A stretch of 64,000 nt of DNA, from the NCBI GenBank assembly GCA_958295915.1, contig OY282381.1, positions 580,722 to 644,721 of the forward strand. The letters are read 5' to 3'. Numbering within the stretch: position 1 is the first letter of the stretch; the number at the start of each line of letters is the position of its first letter. Origin of the DNA: an uncultured Caldilineaceae bacterium. Lineage in GTDB: Bacteria > Chloroflexota > Anaerolineae > Caldilineales > Caldilineaceae. The notes beneath the pieces are model-generated. The model was not told the DNA's origin. It was given only the letters and a program-made list of their open reading frames with translations, and did not search any database. A program made the position numbers and the translations under genes. This document shows positions 8,700 to 16,937 of the stretch, piece by piece.

Positions 8700-9779
8700 G
8701 TGCCAGGAGTGGCAAACCCGTTAGACTGGTTATTGGGGCTTTTTTCACTCGATATTGGCATTGACTTGGGAACAGCCAACACCCTTGTGCATGTGAAAGG
8801 CCGGGGGGTCATCATCGACGAGCCATCCGTCGTTGCCATCGACAAATCGTCGAAACGGCGCAACTCGGTCAAGGCAATCGGCCAGGATGCCAAGGAGATG
8901 GTCGGACGAACACCAACCCACATTGTGGCCGTGCGCCCTCTACAGGACGGGGTCATCTCCGACTTTGAAGTGACAGAACGGATGATCCATCACTTCATCG
9001 GCAAGGTTCACGGCAACCGGGCTCTCGGTACGGCTCGCCCTCGCGTGGTGATCGGCATCCCTTCCGGCGTGACAGAAGTGGAAAAACGAGCTGTCCGGGA
9101 TGCAACAATCAGCGCTGGCGCCCGGGAGGCAGGGCTGGTGGAGGAGCCGATGGCGGCCGCCATCGGCTCCGGGCTGCCGGTGACCGAATCCATCGGCTCG
9201 ATGATCGTTGATATCGGTGGCGGCACTACCGAAGTGGCGGTAGTCTCGCTAGGCGGTATCGTCGTCTCCCGCTCGATCCGGGTGGCCGGCGACGAGATGA
9301 ACGAAGACATTATTAATTACACCCGACAGAAGTACAACCTGCTGATCGGTGAACGCATGGCCGAGCGCGCAAAGATCGAAATTGGCTCCGCGTATCCTCT
9401 TGAACAGGAGCAGACAATGATCATCCGGGGGCGCAATCTGATCACAGGGCTACCTGAGGCCATTGAAGTCAGTTCTGTAGAGATCCGGGAGGCCCTGACC
9501 GGCTCCGTGGATGTCATTGTCGATGCAGTTAAAGACACGCTGGATGAAACGCCGCCGGAGCTTGTGGCAGATCTGATGGAGCACGGCATTGTATTGGCCG
9601 GCGGGGGCGCCCTATTGCAGGGGTTGGCCCAGCGCATCCAAGACGAAAACCGTATGCACGTATATGTAGCGGACAATCCGCTCTCCTCAGTGGTGCTAGG
9701 AACCGGTATGATCTTAGAAAAGCCGGAATATTACGAAGAGACTCTGACAACAATGCAGCGTAAGAGTACGATTCGATAG
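8700..9779 (+). CDS. mreB: Rod-shape determining protein MreB
   Basis: 359 residues, actin-like ATPase forming filaments under the membrane that guide lateral wall synthesis. Phosphate-1 IGIDLGTANTLVHVKG (about 20-36), the EVEKRAVRDA helix, phosphate-2 MIVDIGGGTTEVAVVSLGG, and adenosine motif IVLAGGGALLQGL near residue 300 are all present. The start is GTG at 8700 with GGAG very close; GTG at codon 4 is possible too. It is the first gene of a rightward shape cluster. Confidence 0.97.
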   Translation: MPGVANPLDWLLGLFSLDIGIDLGTANTLVHVKGRGVIIDEPSVVAIDKSSKRRNSVKAIGQDAKEMVGRTPTHIVAVRPLQDGVISDFEVTERMIHHFIGKVHGNRALGTARPRVVIGIPSGVTEVEKRAVRDATISAGAREAGLVEEPMAAAIGSGLPVTESIGSMIVDIGGGTTEVAVVSLGGIVVSRSIRVAGDEMNEDIINYTRQKYNLLIGERMAERAKIEIGSAYPLEQEQTMIIRGRNLITGLPEAIEVSSVEIREALTGSVDVIVDAVKDTLDETPPELVADLMEHGIVLAGGGALLQGLAQRIQDENRMHVYVADNPLSSVVLGTGMILEKPEYYEETLTTMQRKSTIR

Positions 9780-9846
9780 TTCCCTACTCTGTTCGGGCGT
9801 CGCGCGAGGCGCGAAGATGCGAGGCGCTCCGTCATCGGTGCATCTC

Positions 9847-9953
9847 GTAACCGCAGTGGCTAGCAAACCAGGAACCACTAGCCACTGTTCGCAAAGCGGG
9901 GAGTGCCCTCTGGGCCACTCAGCATCACTGGCCACTTCCTAGTGGCCCTCTCT
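9847..9953. repeat. Intergenic palindromic repeat, family A, copy 1
   Basis: Between mreB and mreC. CAGTGGCTAG at 9854-9863 is the exact inverse of CTAGCCACTG at 9878-9887 (14-nt loop). It is followed by a conserved block: CGCAAAGCGGGG, then GCCCTCTGGGCCACTCAGC, ATCAC and GGCCACTTCCTAGTGG. The same blocks recur at 13657-13770 and 40291-40380 and, inverted, at 18448-18530. Confidence 0.8.
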
Positions 9954-9974
9954 TAATTTTGCATCGAGACGCCC

Positions 9975-10823
9975 ATGCGCAACAACGATCAACGCGGGTG
10001 GAGTGGCGCCGATTTTGCGGTCAGGCTTACAATCCTGGCGCTAACGGCTGTTTTGCTGTTGGCGTTGCAACAGACCGGCCGCCTGGGAAGGATAGAAAGC
10101 CTGGTTACTCTGGTAACCGCGCCGGGCCAATCCGGGTTGGCTACCCTAACCAATCGCCTTTCTGAATCTCTGACAACTTTGCGGAACTATCGCAACCTCC
10201 AAAAACGAGTATCTGAATTAGAACAGATTAACCACAGCCTAATCGTCGAAACCCTGCGCCTGGCAGAAGTGGAGCGGGAGAATCAGCGCCTGCGGGAGTT
10301 GCTGGCGTTCGCCGAGACCAGACCTGGCTTCGAATTGCGGGGGGGTCAGATTATCGCCCTAGCGATTGGACAGAACGCAACCAACTTCCTGAATTATACG
10401 ATGATCGATCTCGGATCCTATCATGGCATCGAGGTGGGGATGCCGGTGGTGAACGAGCAGGGTTTGGTGGGTCGTATCAGCTCCGTCACGAATACGACCT
10501 CAAAGGTACTTTTGATCACGGACATATCCAGCACTGTCAACGCCATTTTGCAAGCAAGCCGACTTACCGGCATCATCAACGGCTCGCCTGGCTCGCATCC
10601 AGTGATGGGTTTCATTCCTCAAGGCGCCGAAGTAGGGGTCGGAGAAGCGGCGCTTACTTCTGGGATGGGAGGCAATTTCCCAAAGGGAATTCCGATTGGA
10701 CAGGTGGTGGAGGTGCGGCAACGGGATGTCAATGTGGTTCAGGAGGCGGTGGTGCGGCCGACGGTAGACTTCGGCCGCCTGGAGTTCGTGATGGTCATCA
10801 CCAACTTCGATAGTGGTCAGTGA
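9975..10823 (+). CDS. mreC: Rod-shape determining protein MreC
   Basis: 282 residues. One membrane helix near the N-terminus (about 15-35) is followed by a coiled coil (about 60-110, RNLQKRVSELEQINHSLIVE and onward) and the double beta-barrel MreC domain (about 120-275) with QNATNFLNYTMIDLGSYHGIEVGMPVV and GLVGRISSV. MreC is the bitopic scaffold linking MreB to PBP2. A family A repeat separates it from mreB; mreD follows after 68 bp. Confidence 0.95.
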   Translation: MRNNDQRGWSGADFAVRLTILALTAVLLLALQQTGRLGRIESLVTLVTAPGQSGLATLTNRLSESLTTLRNYRNLQKRVSELEQINHSLIVETLRLAEVERENQRLRELLAFAETRPGFELRGGQIIALAIGQNATNFLNYTMIDLGSYHGIEVGMPVVNEQGLVGRISSVTNTTSKVLLITDISSTVNAILQASRLTGIINGSPGSHPVMGFIPQGAEVGVGEAALTSGMGGNFPKGIPIGQVVEVRQRDVNVVQEAVVRPTVDFGRLEFVMVITNFDSGQ

Positions 10824-10891
10824 TCAAGAACTGCCGTCCTGTGTCTGAAGAGCCGTCCCAAAATCTTAATTATCCTGATTAAATTTTGGCA

Positions 10892-11377
10892 ATGAGCATC
10901 TGGCGCACCTCCTGGCTGATTGTGCCAGTATTGGGCGCGGCGGCGATTTTTCAGGTGGTCGTCGGCCCACGGTTGGCAGTATACGGTGTGCGCCCGGATT
11001 TGATTTTGCTGCTCGTGATTGCCAGATCGCTGCTCGCGGGCCGACACGATGCAGTCTTATGGGGATTTGTCGGTGGTCTATGGATGGACATCCTCAGCGG
11101 CGGACCGATGGGCGCATCCAGCCTGGCGCTGATGGCGGCGGCTCTGCTGACCGGAGTCGGTCACAGCGCCATTTTTCGTCGTAATCTCTTCGTGCCGTCC
11201 ATCGCGGCGGTGTTGGGCAGCGCTGCATTCTCGCTGGTCTACCTAGCGATTCTGACAATCGTTGGGTACCGATTTCCACCCGGTCTGCTGTTGACAGAAC
11301 TGATCACCCCGGTGGTCCTTTACAATGGCACTTTGATGTTCTTGGCGACACCGCTTCTGAATCGTTTTCCCGAGTAA
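10892..11377 (+). CDS. mreD: Rod-shape determining protein MreD
   Basis: 161 residues with five or six hydrophobic segments covering most of the length. The motif VRPDLILLLVIARSLLAGR followed by AVLWGFVGGLWMDILSGGPMGASSLAL is characteristic of MreD (G-F-x-x-G-x-x-x-D-x-x-x-G-x-x-G). The ATG at 10892 is preferred over a TTG two codons earlier. It sits in the usual place between mreC and the PBP2 gene. Confidence 0.93.
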   Translation: MSIWRTSWLIVPVLGAAAIFQVVVGPRLAVYGVRPDLILLLVIARSLLAGRHDAVLWGFVGGLWMDILSGGPMGASSLALMAAALLTGVGHSAIFRRNLFVPSIAAVLGSAAFSLVYLAILTIVGYRFPPGLLLTELITPVVLYNGTLMFLATPLLNRFPE

Positions 11378-11477
11378 ACGGATTTCCCGTGAGTATCGTG
11401 ACATCAGTACACACCGAGGAGAGAGAAATCCCTTCATTCCTCACTTCTGCCGCGAATATCTCTCAAAGGTTGTCTAA

Positions 11478-13628
11478 ATGAATGAGCGTCCGGTACGCAC
11501 AGTGACATCGGCCACTATATTTGTCCGTCTGACGCTGATCGCAACCTTCATCGTCTTGTGTATGCGCCTGTATGCGTTGCAGATCGTGAGCGGCGCCACA
11601 TTTCAAGAACAGGCCGTTGTCAATCGCCTGCGGGAGATCGATCTCCCCGCGCCGAGAGGCGTAATCTATGACCGGAATGGCGAAATCCTGGCCCGCAATC
11701 GTCCCAGTTTTGTCATTGCTGTCGTGCCAGCCGACCTGCCCACAGACGACTTCACAACAGCAGTTGATGAACAGCGCATCGCTCTCGAACGGCTGCTCGC
11801 AGTACTGAGGGCTGATACGGATCCGGAGATGGCGCTACACATTGCACAAGGGATGTTTCTACATCTGGGGCGATTCGACTTTGCGGCCGCGTTCGAAACC
11901 GCAGGGATTGACCTTTCCTATCGGCTTGTCAACCTGGAGAGTTTGCAGCGGACCGAAGATGGACGCGAGATTCTTGTGGAAAAGCCAATGCTCATTCCAG
12001 ACCTCTCACAACCGTTTCCCGTTGCCGGACTGCTGGCTCTTCTGGAACGTGCAGTGGCCCTGGAAACCCAAGGTAGTTCCTTCAAACCGGTCCCTGTTCT
12101 GGAGCTGGTGGATCGCGAGCAGGCGTTCCGAGTGGCAGAGGAAACCTATCAGTTGCGTGGTGTGCGAGTATTGCAGAAGCCGGTGCGAGAATATCCCTAT
12201 CGTGAGCTGGCGAGCCATGTGCTGGGCTTTTTGGGGCCGATTCCCCAATTGGCCGCAGACGATTACACAGCCCAAGGATATGAGGACCTGAATGAATCTG
12301 TTGGCCTGAACGGACTAGAGTACACCTACCAGGATGTCCTGCGCGGCAAACCTGGCCATAAGCTCATCGAAGTGGATATTTTGGGTCGGGAGAACCGCAC
12401 TATCAGAACAGTTCAGGAACCTGAACCGGGGCTGCACCTGAGCTTGAGTCTGGACATCCGTCTGCAGGAGAAAATGCACAAGGCCCTTGCCCGCAAAGTG
12501 GAGGAGACCGGCGCGCCGCACGGTGTCGCGCTGGCCATGAATCCGCGCAATGGGGCCATGCTTGGGTTGGTCAGTCTGCCGAGTTACGACAACAATATCT
12601 TCTCCGAGGGACTAGGCGACGAGTATCTGGCTTTAGAAGTGGAAGACGACACCCGGCGCCCGCTGTACAACTACGCCATTGGAGGACTCTATCCGCCTGG
12701 CTCCACATTCAAGCTGGTCTCGGCCACGGCAGCCCTGACTGAAAAGGTCATCAGCCCGCATACGACGATTGTCGACCAGGGGCCACTGTACCTGCCCAAT
12801 TACTTTTTCCCCAACGATCCTACCCAAGCCCAGGAGTTCGTGAGTTGGAACCACAAATTGGGCATCTTTCACGGCCCGATGACGATTGTGAGCGCGATTG
12901 GTCTGTCAAATGACATATTCTTCTATATGATTGGCGGCGGTTTTCCGAACACAATGGAGGGGCTAGGGAGCGAACGCCTGGCCAAATGGATGCGATTGTT
13001 CGGCTATGGTGAACTAACTGGTATTGACCTGCCTGGCGAGGTAGCCGCATTCGTGCCAGATGATCAGTGGAAGAGGTTGACCAAGGCGGAATCCTGGGTG
13101 ACCGGTGACAGCTACAACACGGCCATCGGCCAAGGAGATGTTCTGGGCACACCGATGCATGTGCTTGTCAGCACAGCGGCTGTTGCCAATGGCGGTTTTG
13201 TGGTCAAGCCCCAGTTCGTCCAGGAGATGGTAGATGCCCAGAATACGCTGCAATGGCAGCACAATCCGGTGATACGGGAGCGGCTACCGGTGGATCCATA
13301 CCTGCTGGCCTACGTGCAAAGGGGCATGTGGAATGCGGTCAATACCGCCTCCGGGACGGCTGTTACCAGTCGGGTGGAGAACGTCACTGTCGCCGGCAAG
13401 ACTGGCACCGCAGAGTTCTGCGCCTATGATCCGACGATCAAAGACTGTATCGATCGGGATGACGAAGGCAATCTGCCGTTCCATGCCTGGTACACAGCCT
13501 ATGCTCCGTACGAAAACCCGGACATTGTGGTGACTGTGTTCGTCTATGCAGGCGGTGAAGGTTCGGCCACGGCTATCCCTGTCGCCCAGGAGATTCTCAG
13601 CGCCTATTTCCATGAGTTGCGTCCATAG
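11478..13628 (+). CDS. mrdA: Penicillin-binding protein 2 (elongasome transpeptidase)
   Basis: 716 residues. One membrane helix (about 15-35), then the PBP dimerisation domain starting LPAPRGVIYDRNGEILARN, then the transpeptidase. The active-site motifs are STFK at 409-412, SND at 477-479 and KTGT from 641. It cross-links peptidoglycan during lateral wall growth with RodA, MreC and MreD, whose genes are all nearby. It is somewhat longer than the common 600-650 residues because of an insert in the pedestal domain (about 95-215). The C-terminal domain has a CAYDPTIKDCIDRDD segment with two cysteines that could pair outside the cell. Confidence 0.95.
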   Translation: MNERPVRTVTSATIFVRLTLIATFIVLCMRLYALQIVSGATFQEQAVVNRLREIDLPAPRGVIYDRNGEILARNRPSFVIAVVPADLPTDDFTTAVDEQRIALERLLAVLRADTDPEMALHIAQGMFLHLGRFDFAAAFETAGIDLSYRLVNLESLQRTEDGREILVEKPMLIPDLSQPFPVAGLLALLERAVALETQGSSFKPVPVLELVDREQAFRVAEETYQLRGVRVLQKPVREYPYRELASHVLGFLGPIPQLAADDYTAQGYEDLNESVGLNGLEYTYQDVLRGKPGHKLIEVDILGRENRTIRTVQEPEPGLHLSLSLDIRLQEKMHKALARKVEETGAPHGVALAMNPRNGAMLGLVSLPSYDNNIFSEGLGDEYLALEVEDDTRRPLYNYAIGGLYPPGSTFKLVSATAALTEKVISPHTTIVDQGPLYLPNYFFPNDPTQAQEFVSWNHKLGIFHGPMTIVSAIGLSNDIFFYMIGGGFPNTMEGLGSERLAKWMRLFGYGELTGIDLPGEVAAFVPDDQWKRLTKAESWVTGDSYNTAIGQGDVLGTPMHVLVSTAAVANGGFVVKPQFVQEMVDAQNTLQWQHNPVIRERLPVDPYLLAYVQRGMWNAVNTASGTAVTSRVENVTVAGKTGTAEFCAYDPTIKDCIDRDDEGNLPFHAWYTAYAPYENPDIVVTVFVYAGGEGSATAIPVAQEILSAYFHELRP

Positions 13629-13656
13629 CCGGAAATCTGTACTATCACTCATAACT

Positions 13657-13770
13657 GCAGTGGCCAGTAGCTAGTGGTTGGTGGCCAGTACACTGCAGGT
13701 ACCGACCACTAGCCACTGATCGCAAAGTGGGGGGCGCCCTCTGGGCCACTCAGCATCATCGACCACTTCA
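13657..13770. repeat. Intergenic palindromic repeat, family A, copy 2
   Basis: Between the PBP2 gene and minC. It contains CTAGTGGTTGG, then ACCGACCACTAGCCACTG, then CGCAAAGTGGGG, GCCCTCTGGGCCACTCAGC and ATCATCGACCACTTC. The order of blocks matches copy 1, so the two copies share orientation. Confidence 0.8.
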
Positions 13771-13821
13771 GATACTATCATTAATCTTTAGCTAAATGCA
13801 CTCCTGCGGTGTGAAATTCCT

Positions 13822-14931
13822 GTGAGTATTGACGAGCAAGATTGGCGGCAAACGGCGTTGAGCCAACGAAAGACAACCAGCGCCGCCCGGGCAGCCCGGC
13901 GCGCCGGCCGTCTTTCCGCGTATTCTCGGTCTGGCTCATATGAAGGGCCAGACGTACGCATCAAAGGACGGGGGGGAATCACCGTCGTCGATATAGCTGA
14001 TGACAAGGGCGAGTGGGCGGATGTTGTCGGCCTTCTGGCCACGCATATCTCGCAGGCAGACGGCTTCTTTCGTGACGAGCGTCTGTCTCTTTCCATCGGC
14101 AACCGGACTATTACTGCCGAAGACCTCCAGGCCATTCACGACGTATTGGAAGATCAGGACATTGCTTTATGGGCTTTGCACACTAGCAACAACGATTCCC
14201 ACCAACTTGCCAAGCAGTTGGGCCTGGAGTCCGTTTGGGAAGCTGACGCGCCACCGTTGGAGTCCCCTCCTGTACAGACGGATAATCACTCAGACGACAG
14301 TGACGCTGACAGTACAATATACAATACCGACAGCGTCACAGCGTCCGACTGGGAAGTTCGCCTGGCCCCAGATTATTTTGCCGCTCCCAATCAGGAAGCC
14401 ACAGAATTTCAGCCGCGTTCAGGCTTCACACGCCCCGCGAGGATGCGAGACGCTCAGCCCTCATGGGAGATGGACGACACGCTCATTGAAGAGACTTACA
14501 ATGCCTCTTATCAGGAGCGCGAAAATGAGCCTGTAGCGGTTACCCCTGGGGACATCAATGAGACGGCGTCCCCGCCGTATGTCCACCGTGGGACCTTGCG
14601 CTCCGGCCAGTTCTTTCGACACGCGGGCACAGTTGTCGTATTGGGCGATGTCAACCCTGGCGCGCAGATCATCAGCGGCGGCGATGTGTTGGTGTGGGGC
14701 CGTCTGCGGGGAATCGTACATGCTGGCGCAATGGGAGATGAAAGCGCTATTGTCGCCGCCTTGGACTTTGAACCGGTGCAACTGCGGATTGCCGGGTATA
14801 TTGCCATGTCGCCTAAAGGCGCCTCTGGCAACCCTGGCCACTGGTTCTGGAAGCGTGAGAGCGGCGGCAGGCCCGAAGTGGCCAGGGTCATCGACAAACA
14901 AATCTTCGTGGACCCCTGGGATGCGAGCTAA
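13822..14931 (+). CDS. minC: Septum site-determining protein MinC
   Basis: 369 residues against about 220-240 for common MinC. The N-terminal part (about 40-145: VRIKGRGGITVVDIADDKGEW and LSLSIGNRTITAEDL) resembles the MinC N-domain that disturbs FtsZ polymers. A long acidic, low-complexity linker spans about 150-250. The C-terminal beta-helix domain (about 255-365) has the diagnostic TLRSGQFFRHAGTVVVLGDV, NPGAQIISGGDVLVWGRLRG and HAGAMGDESAIVAA. It is directly followed by minD (21 bp). The start is GTG at 13822 with a weak ribosome site. No minE is nearby. Confidence 0.9.
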   Translation: MSIDEQDWRQTALSQRKTTSAARAARRAGRLSAYSRSGSYEGPDVRIKGRGGITVVDIADDKGEWADVVGLLATHISQADGFFRDERLSLSIGNRTITAEDLQAIHDVLEDQDIALWALHTSNNDSHQLAKQLGLESVWEADAPPLESPPVQTDNHSDDSDADSTIYNTDSVTASDWEVRLAPDYFAAPNQEATEFQPRSGFTRPARMRDAQPSWEMDDTLIEETYNASYQERENEPVAVTPGDINETASPPYVHRGTLRSGQFFRHAGTVVVLGDVNPGAQIISGGDVLVWGRLRGIVHAGAMGDESAIVAALDFEPVQLRIAGYIAMSPKGASGNPGHWFWKRESGGRPEVARVIDKQIFVDPWDAS

Positions 14932-14952
14932 ATCTGTGTGGAGGATCTGTCC

Positions 14953-15744
14953 ATGTCGGGCGTTGTGCTTACCTTGACTTCTGGCAAAGGTGGCGTGGGC
15001 AAGACGACAACCACAGCGAACCTGGGCACAGCACTGGCGATGGCCGGTCAGCGGGTGATCGTAGTCGATGCCGACATTGGCTTGCGCAATCTGGACATTG
15101 TAATGGGCCTGGAAAGCCGGGTTGTCTACAATCTGGTGGATGTGATTGAGGGGCGCTGCCCTCTTCATCAGTCCCTGATTCGGGACAAGCGAGTAGACGA
15201 GCTGTACCTTTTGCCGACTTCCCAGACCCGAGACAAAACGGCCATTGCGCCCGACCAGATGATGACCCTCTGCGAGGAGTTGCGTTCCATCGCCGATTAT
15301 GTGCTGGTGGATTCTCCAGCCGGCATCGAATTGGGATTCCAGAACGCTGTCGCGGCCGCCTCCGAAGTCATTATCGTGACCACACCGGAGGTCAGCGCGC
15401 TACGGGACGCAGACAAAGTCATCTATCTTCTCGAACGGGATATGAACATTCAGGCGCGGCTTGTCATCAATCGATACAATCCACGCCTGGTGCGGCGGAA
15501 AGAGATGATAACGCGGAATGATATTCTGGACATTCTAAGCATCGACCTTTTGGGTATTGTGCCAGAAGATGATCAAATCATCATTTCGGCGAACAAAGGT
15601 TGGCCAGTGGCCCTAGAACGCAAACAATATGTAAGCCGCGCCTACCACAATATCGCCCAGCGCTTACTTGGGTATAATGTTCCGCTGATCCATTTCCAGG
15701 AGATCAGTTGGCTGGAGCGTCTGCGTCGCTGGTTTGGCCTGTAG
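14953..15744 (+). CDS. minD: Septum site-determining ATPase MinD
   Basis: 263 residues. The deviant Walker A is SGKGGVGKTTTTANLG near the N-terminus. VVDADIGLRNLDIVMGLE and YVLVDSPAGIE follow as further nucleotide-binding motifs. The C-terminus SWLERLRRWFGL is a classic amphipathic membrane-targeting helix. The ATG at 14953 has GGAGG 8 nt upstream; a GTG at 14938 is in frame but is itself part of that ribosome site. MinD recruits MinC to the membrane to restrict Z-ring placement. Confidence 0.96.
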   Translation: MSGVVLTLTSGKGGVGKTTTTANLGTALAMAGQRVIVVDADIGLRNLDIVMGLESRVVYNLVDVIEGRCPLHQSLIRDKRVDELYLLPTSQTRDKTAIAPDQMMTLCEELRSIADYVLVDSPAGIELGFQNAVAAASEVIIVTTPEVSALRDADKVIYLLERDMNIQARLVINRYNPRLVRRKEMITRNDILDILSIDLLGIVPEDDQIIISANKGWPVALERKQYVSRAYHNIAQRLLGYNVPLIHFQEISWLERLRRWFGL

Positions 15745-15774
15745 GCACAAGGCCAGCCTCTACTAACCACTGCA

Positions 15775-16887
15775 ATGTTTGAACTCTTCCTTATCGATCG
15801 TTCTCTGTGGCGACATTTCGACAAACTCCTGTTTCTGGCTGTGCTTTCCCTCTGCAGCATCGGCATTGCCATGACATACAGCGCCACCATCACGACCATT
15901 GACCTGGCCGATTATTGGCAGCGGCAACTCATTTTTACGATTTTGGGCGCGATTGCGCTGATCAGCACTGCGCTCTTCGACTACCGACATCTGGAACTGC
16001 TGGCCCAACCGAGCTATATTGGCCTGCTCATTTCTCTGCTGGCAGTCTATTTTTTCGGAGAGGTCAAGGGCGGCGCCCGGCGTTGGTTAGATCTGGGCAT
16101 CACCGATATGCAGCCCACAGAAGCTGGAAAATTTCTGCTGATCGTCTTCTTCGCCTGGTATCTCAGCCGTTTCCAGGAGCATATCCGCTCGCTCCCCTAT
16201 CTGCTGGGGGCTGTCATTCTACTTGCCGCTCCTCTGGGCTTGGTATACATCCAGCCGGATCTGGGGATGACCATCACACTAGCGTTCATCAGCGGAACGC
16301 TAATTCTCATCAACGGCGTACGGTTTGCGCATATATTGATGGGAGTCGCAGCCGGGATTGCCGCATGGCGTGTTCTGCGGGGAACGCTTCAGGACTATAT
16401 GGTGGAGCGGATTCAGATTTTTCTCGATCCAGGCTCAAATCCCGACGCGGCATTCAATGTACGGCAGGCGCTGATCAGCATTGGCAATGGCGGTTGGCTG
16501 GGAATGGGTTGGGGGGAGGGCCCACAAAATCAACTGCATTTTCTGCGTGTACGGCACACGGATTTTATCTTTAGCGTCATCGCCGAAGAGTTGGGCTATG
16601 TTGGCGCCGTACTGATTCTTCTGTTGTTGTTTTTTGTCGTCTGGCGCCTGGTGCACATTGCCGATCTGGCCCAAGACCAGTTCGGCAGACTTATCACTCT
16701 GGGCGTTGCCGCCCTGATCTTCTTTCAAACAGTTGTGAATGTCGGTATGAATCTGGCAATTTTACCGGTTACAGGCATGACACTACCGTTCCTGAGCTAC
16801 GGCGGCAGCAGTCTCATTTCCATGATGGTGGCAGTGGGGCTGGCACAGAGCGTCATCATGCGCCATCGCAAAATAGACTTTCAGTAA
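15775..16887 (+). CDS. rodA: Peptidoglycan glycosyltransferase RodA
   Basis: 370 residues, SEDS family with about ten membrane segments. Motifs: GGARRWLDLG (the SEDS W-x-x-x-G region), PTEAGKFLLIVFFAWYL, LVYIQPDLGMTITLAF, VRHTDFIFSVIAEELGYVGA and the closing PVTGMTLPFLSYGGSSLISMM. It polymerises glycan strands together with PBP2, encoded upstream. It ends the rightward shape cluster and converges with the nuo operon. Confidence 0.95.
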   Translation: MFELFLIDRSLWRHFDKLLFLAVLSLCSIGIAMTYSATITTIDLADYWQRQLIFTILGAIALISTALFDYRHLELLAQPSYIGLLISLLAVYFFGEVKGGARRWLDLGITDMQPTEAGKFLLIVFFAWYLSRFQEHIRSLPYLLGAVILLAAPLGLVYIQPDLGMTITLAFISGTLILINGVRFAHILMGVAAGIAAWRVLRGTLQDYMVERIQIFLDPGSNPDAAFNVRQALISIGNGGWLGMGWGEGPQNQLHFLRVRHTDFIFSVIAEELGYVGAVLILLLLFFVVWRLVHIADLAQDQFGRLITLGVAALIFFQTVVNVGMNLAILPVTGMTLPFLSYGGSSLISMMVAVGLAQSVIMRHRKIDFQ

Positions 16888-16937
16888 GCACTGCGTGGCT
16901 ATCCTGCATCTTCCTGTCCATCCTTACATCCTGATCC

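Noticed and set aside
14401..14460. Possible repeat insert in minC linker (CGCGAGGATGCGAGACGC)
   Set aside because: A similar string at 9797-9830 is short and too degenerate to call a shared repeat.
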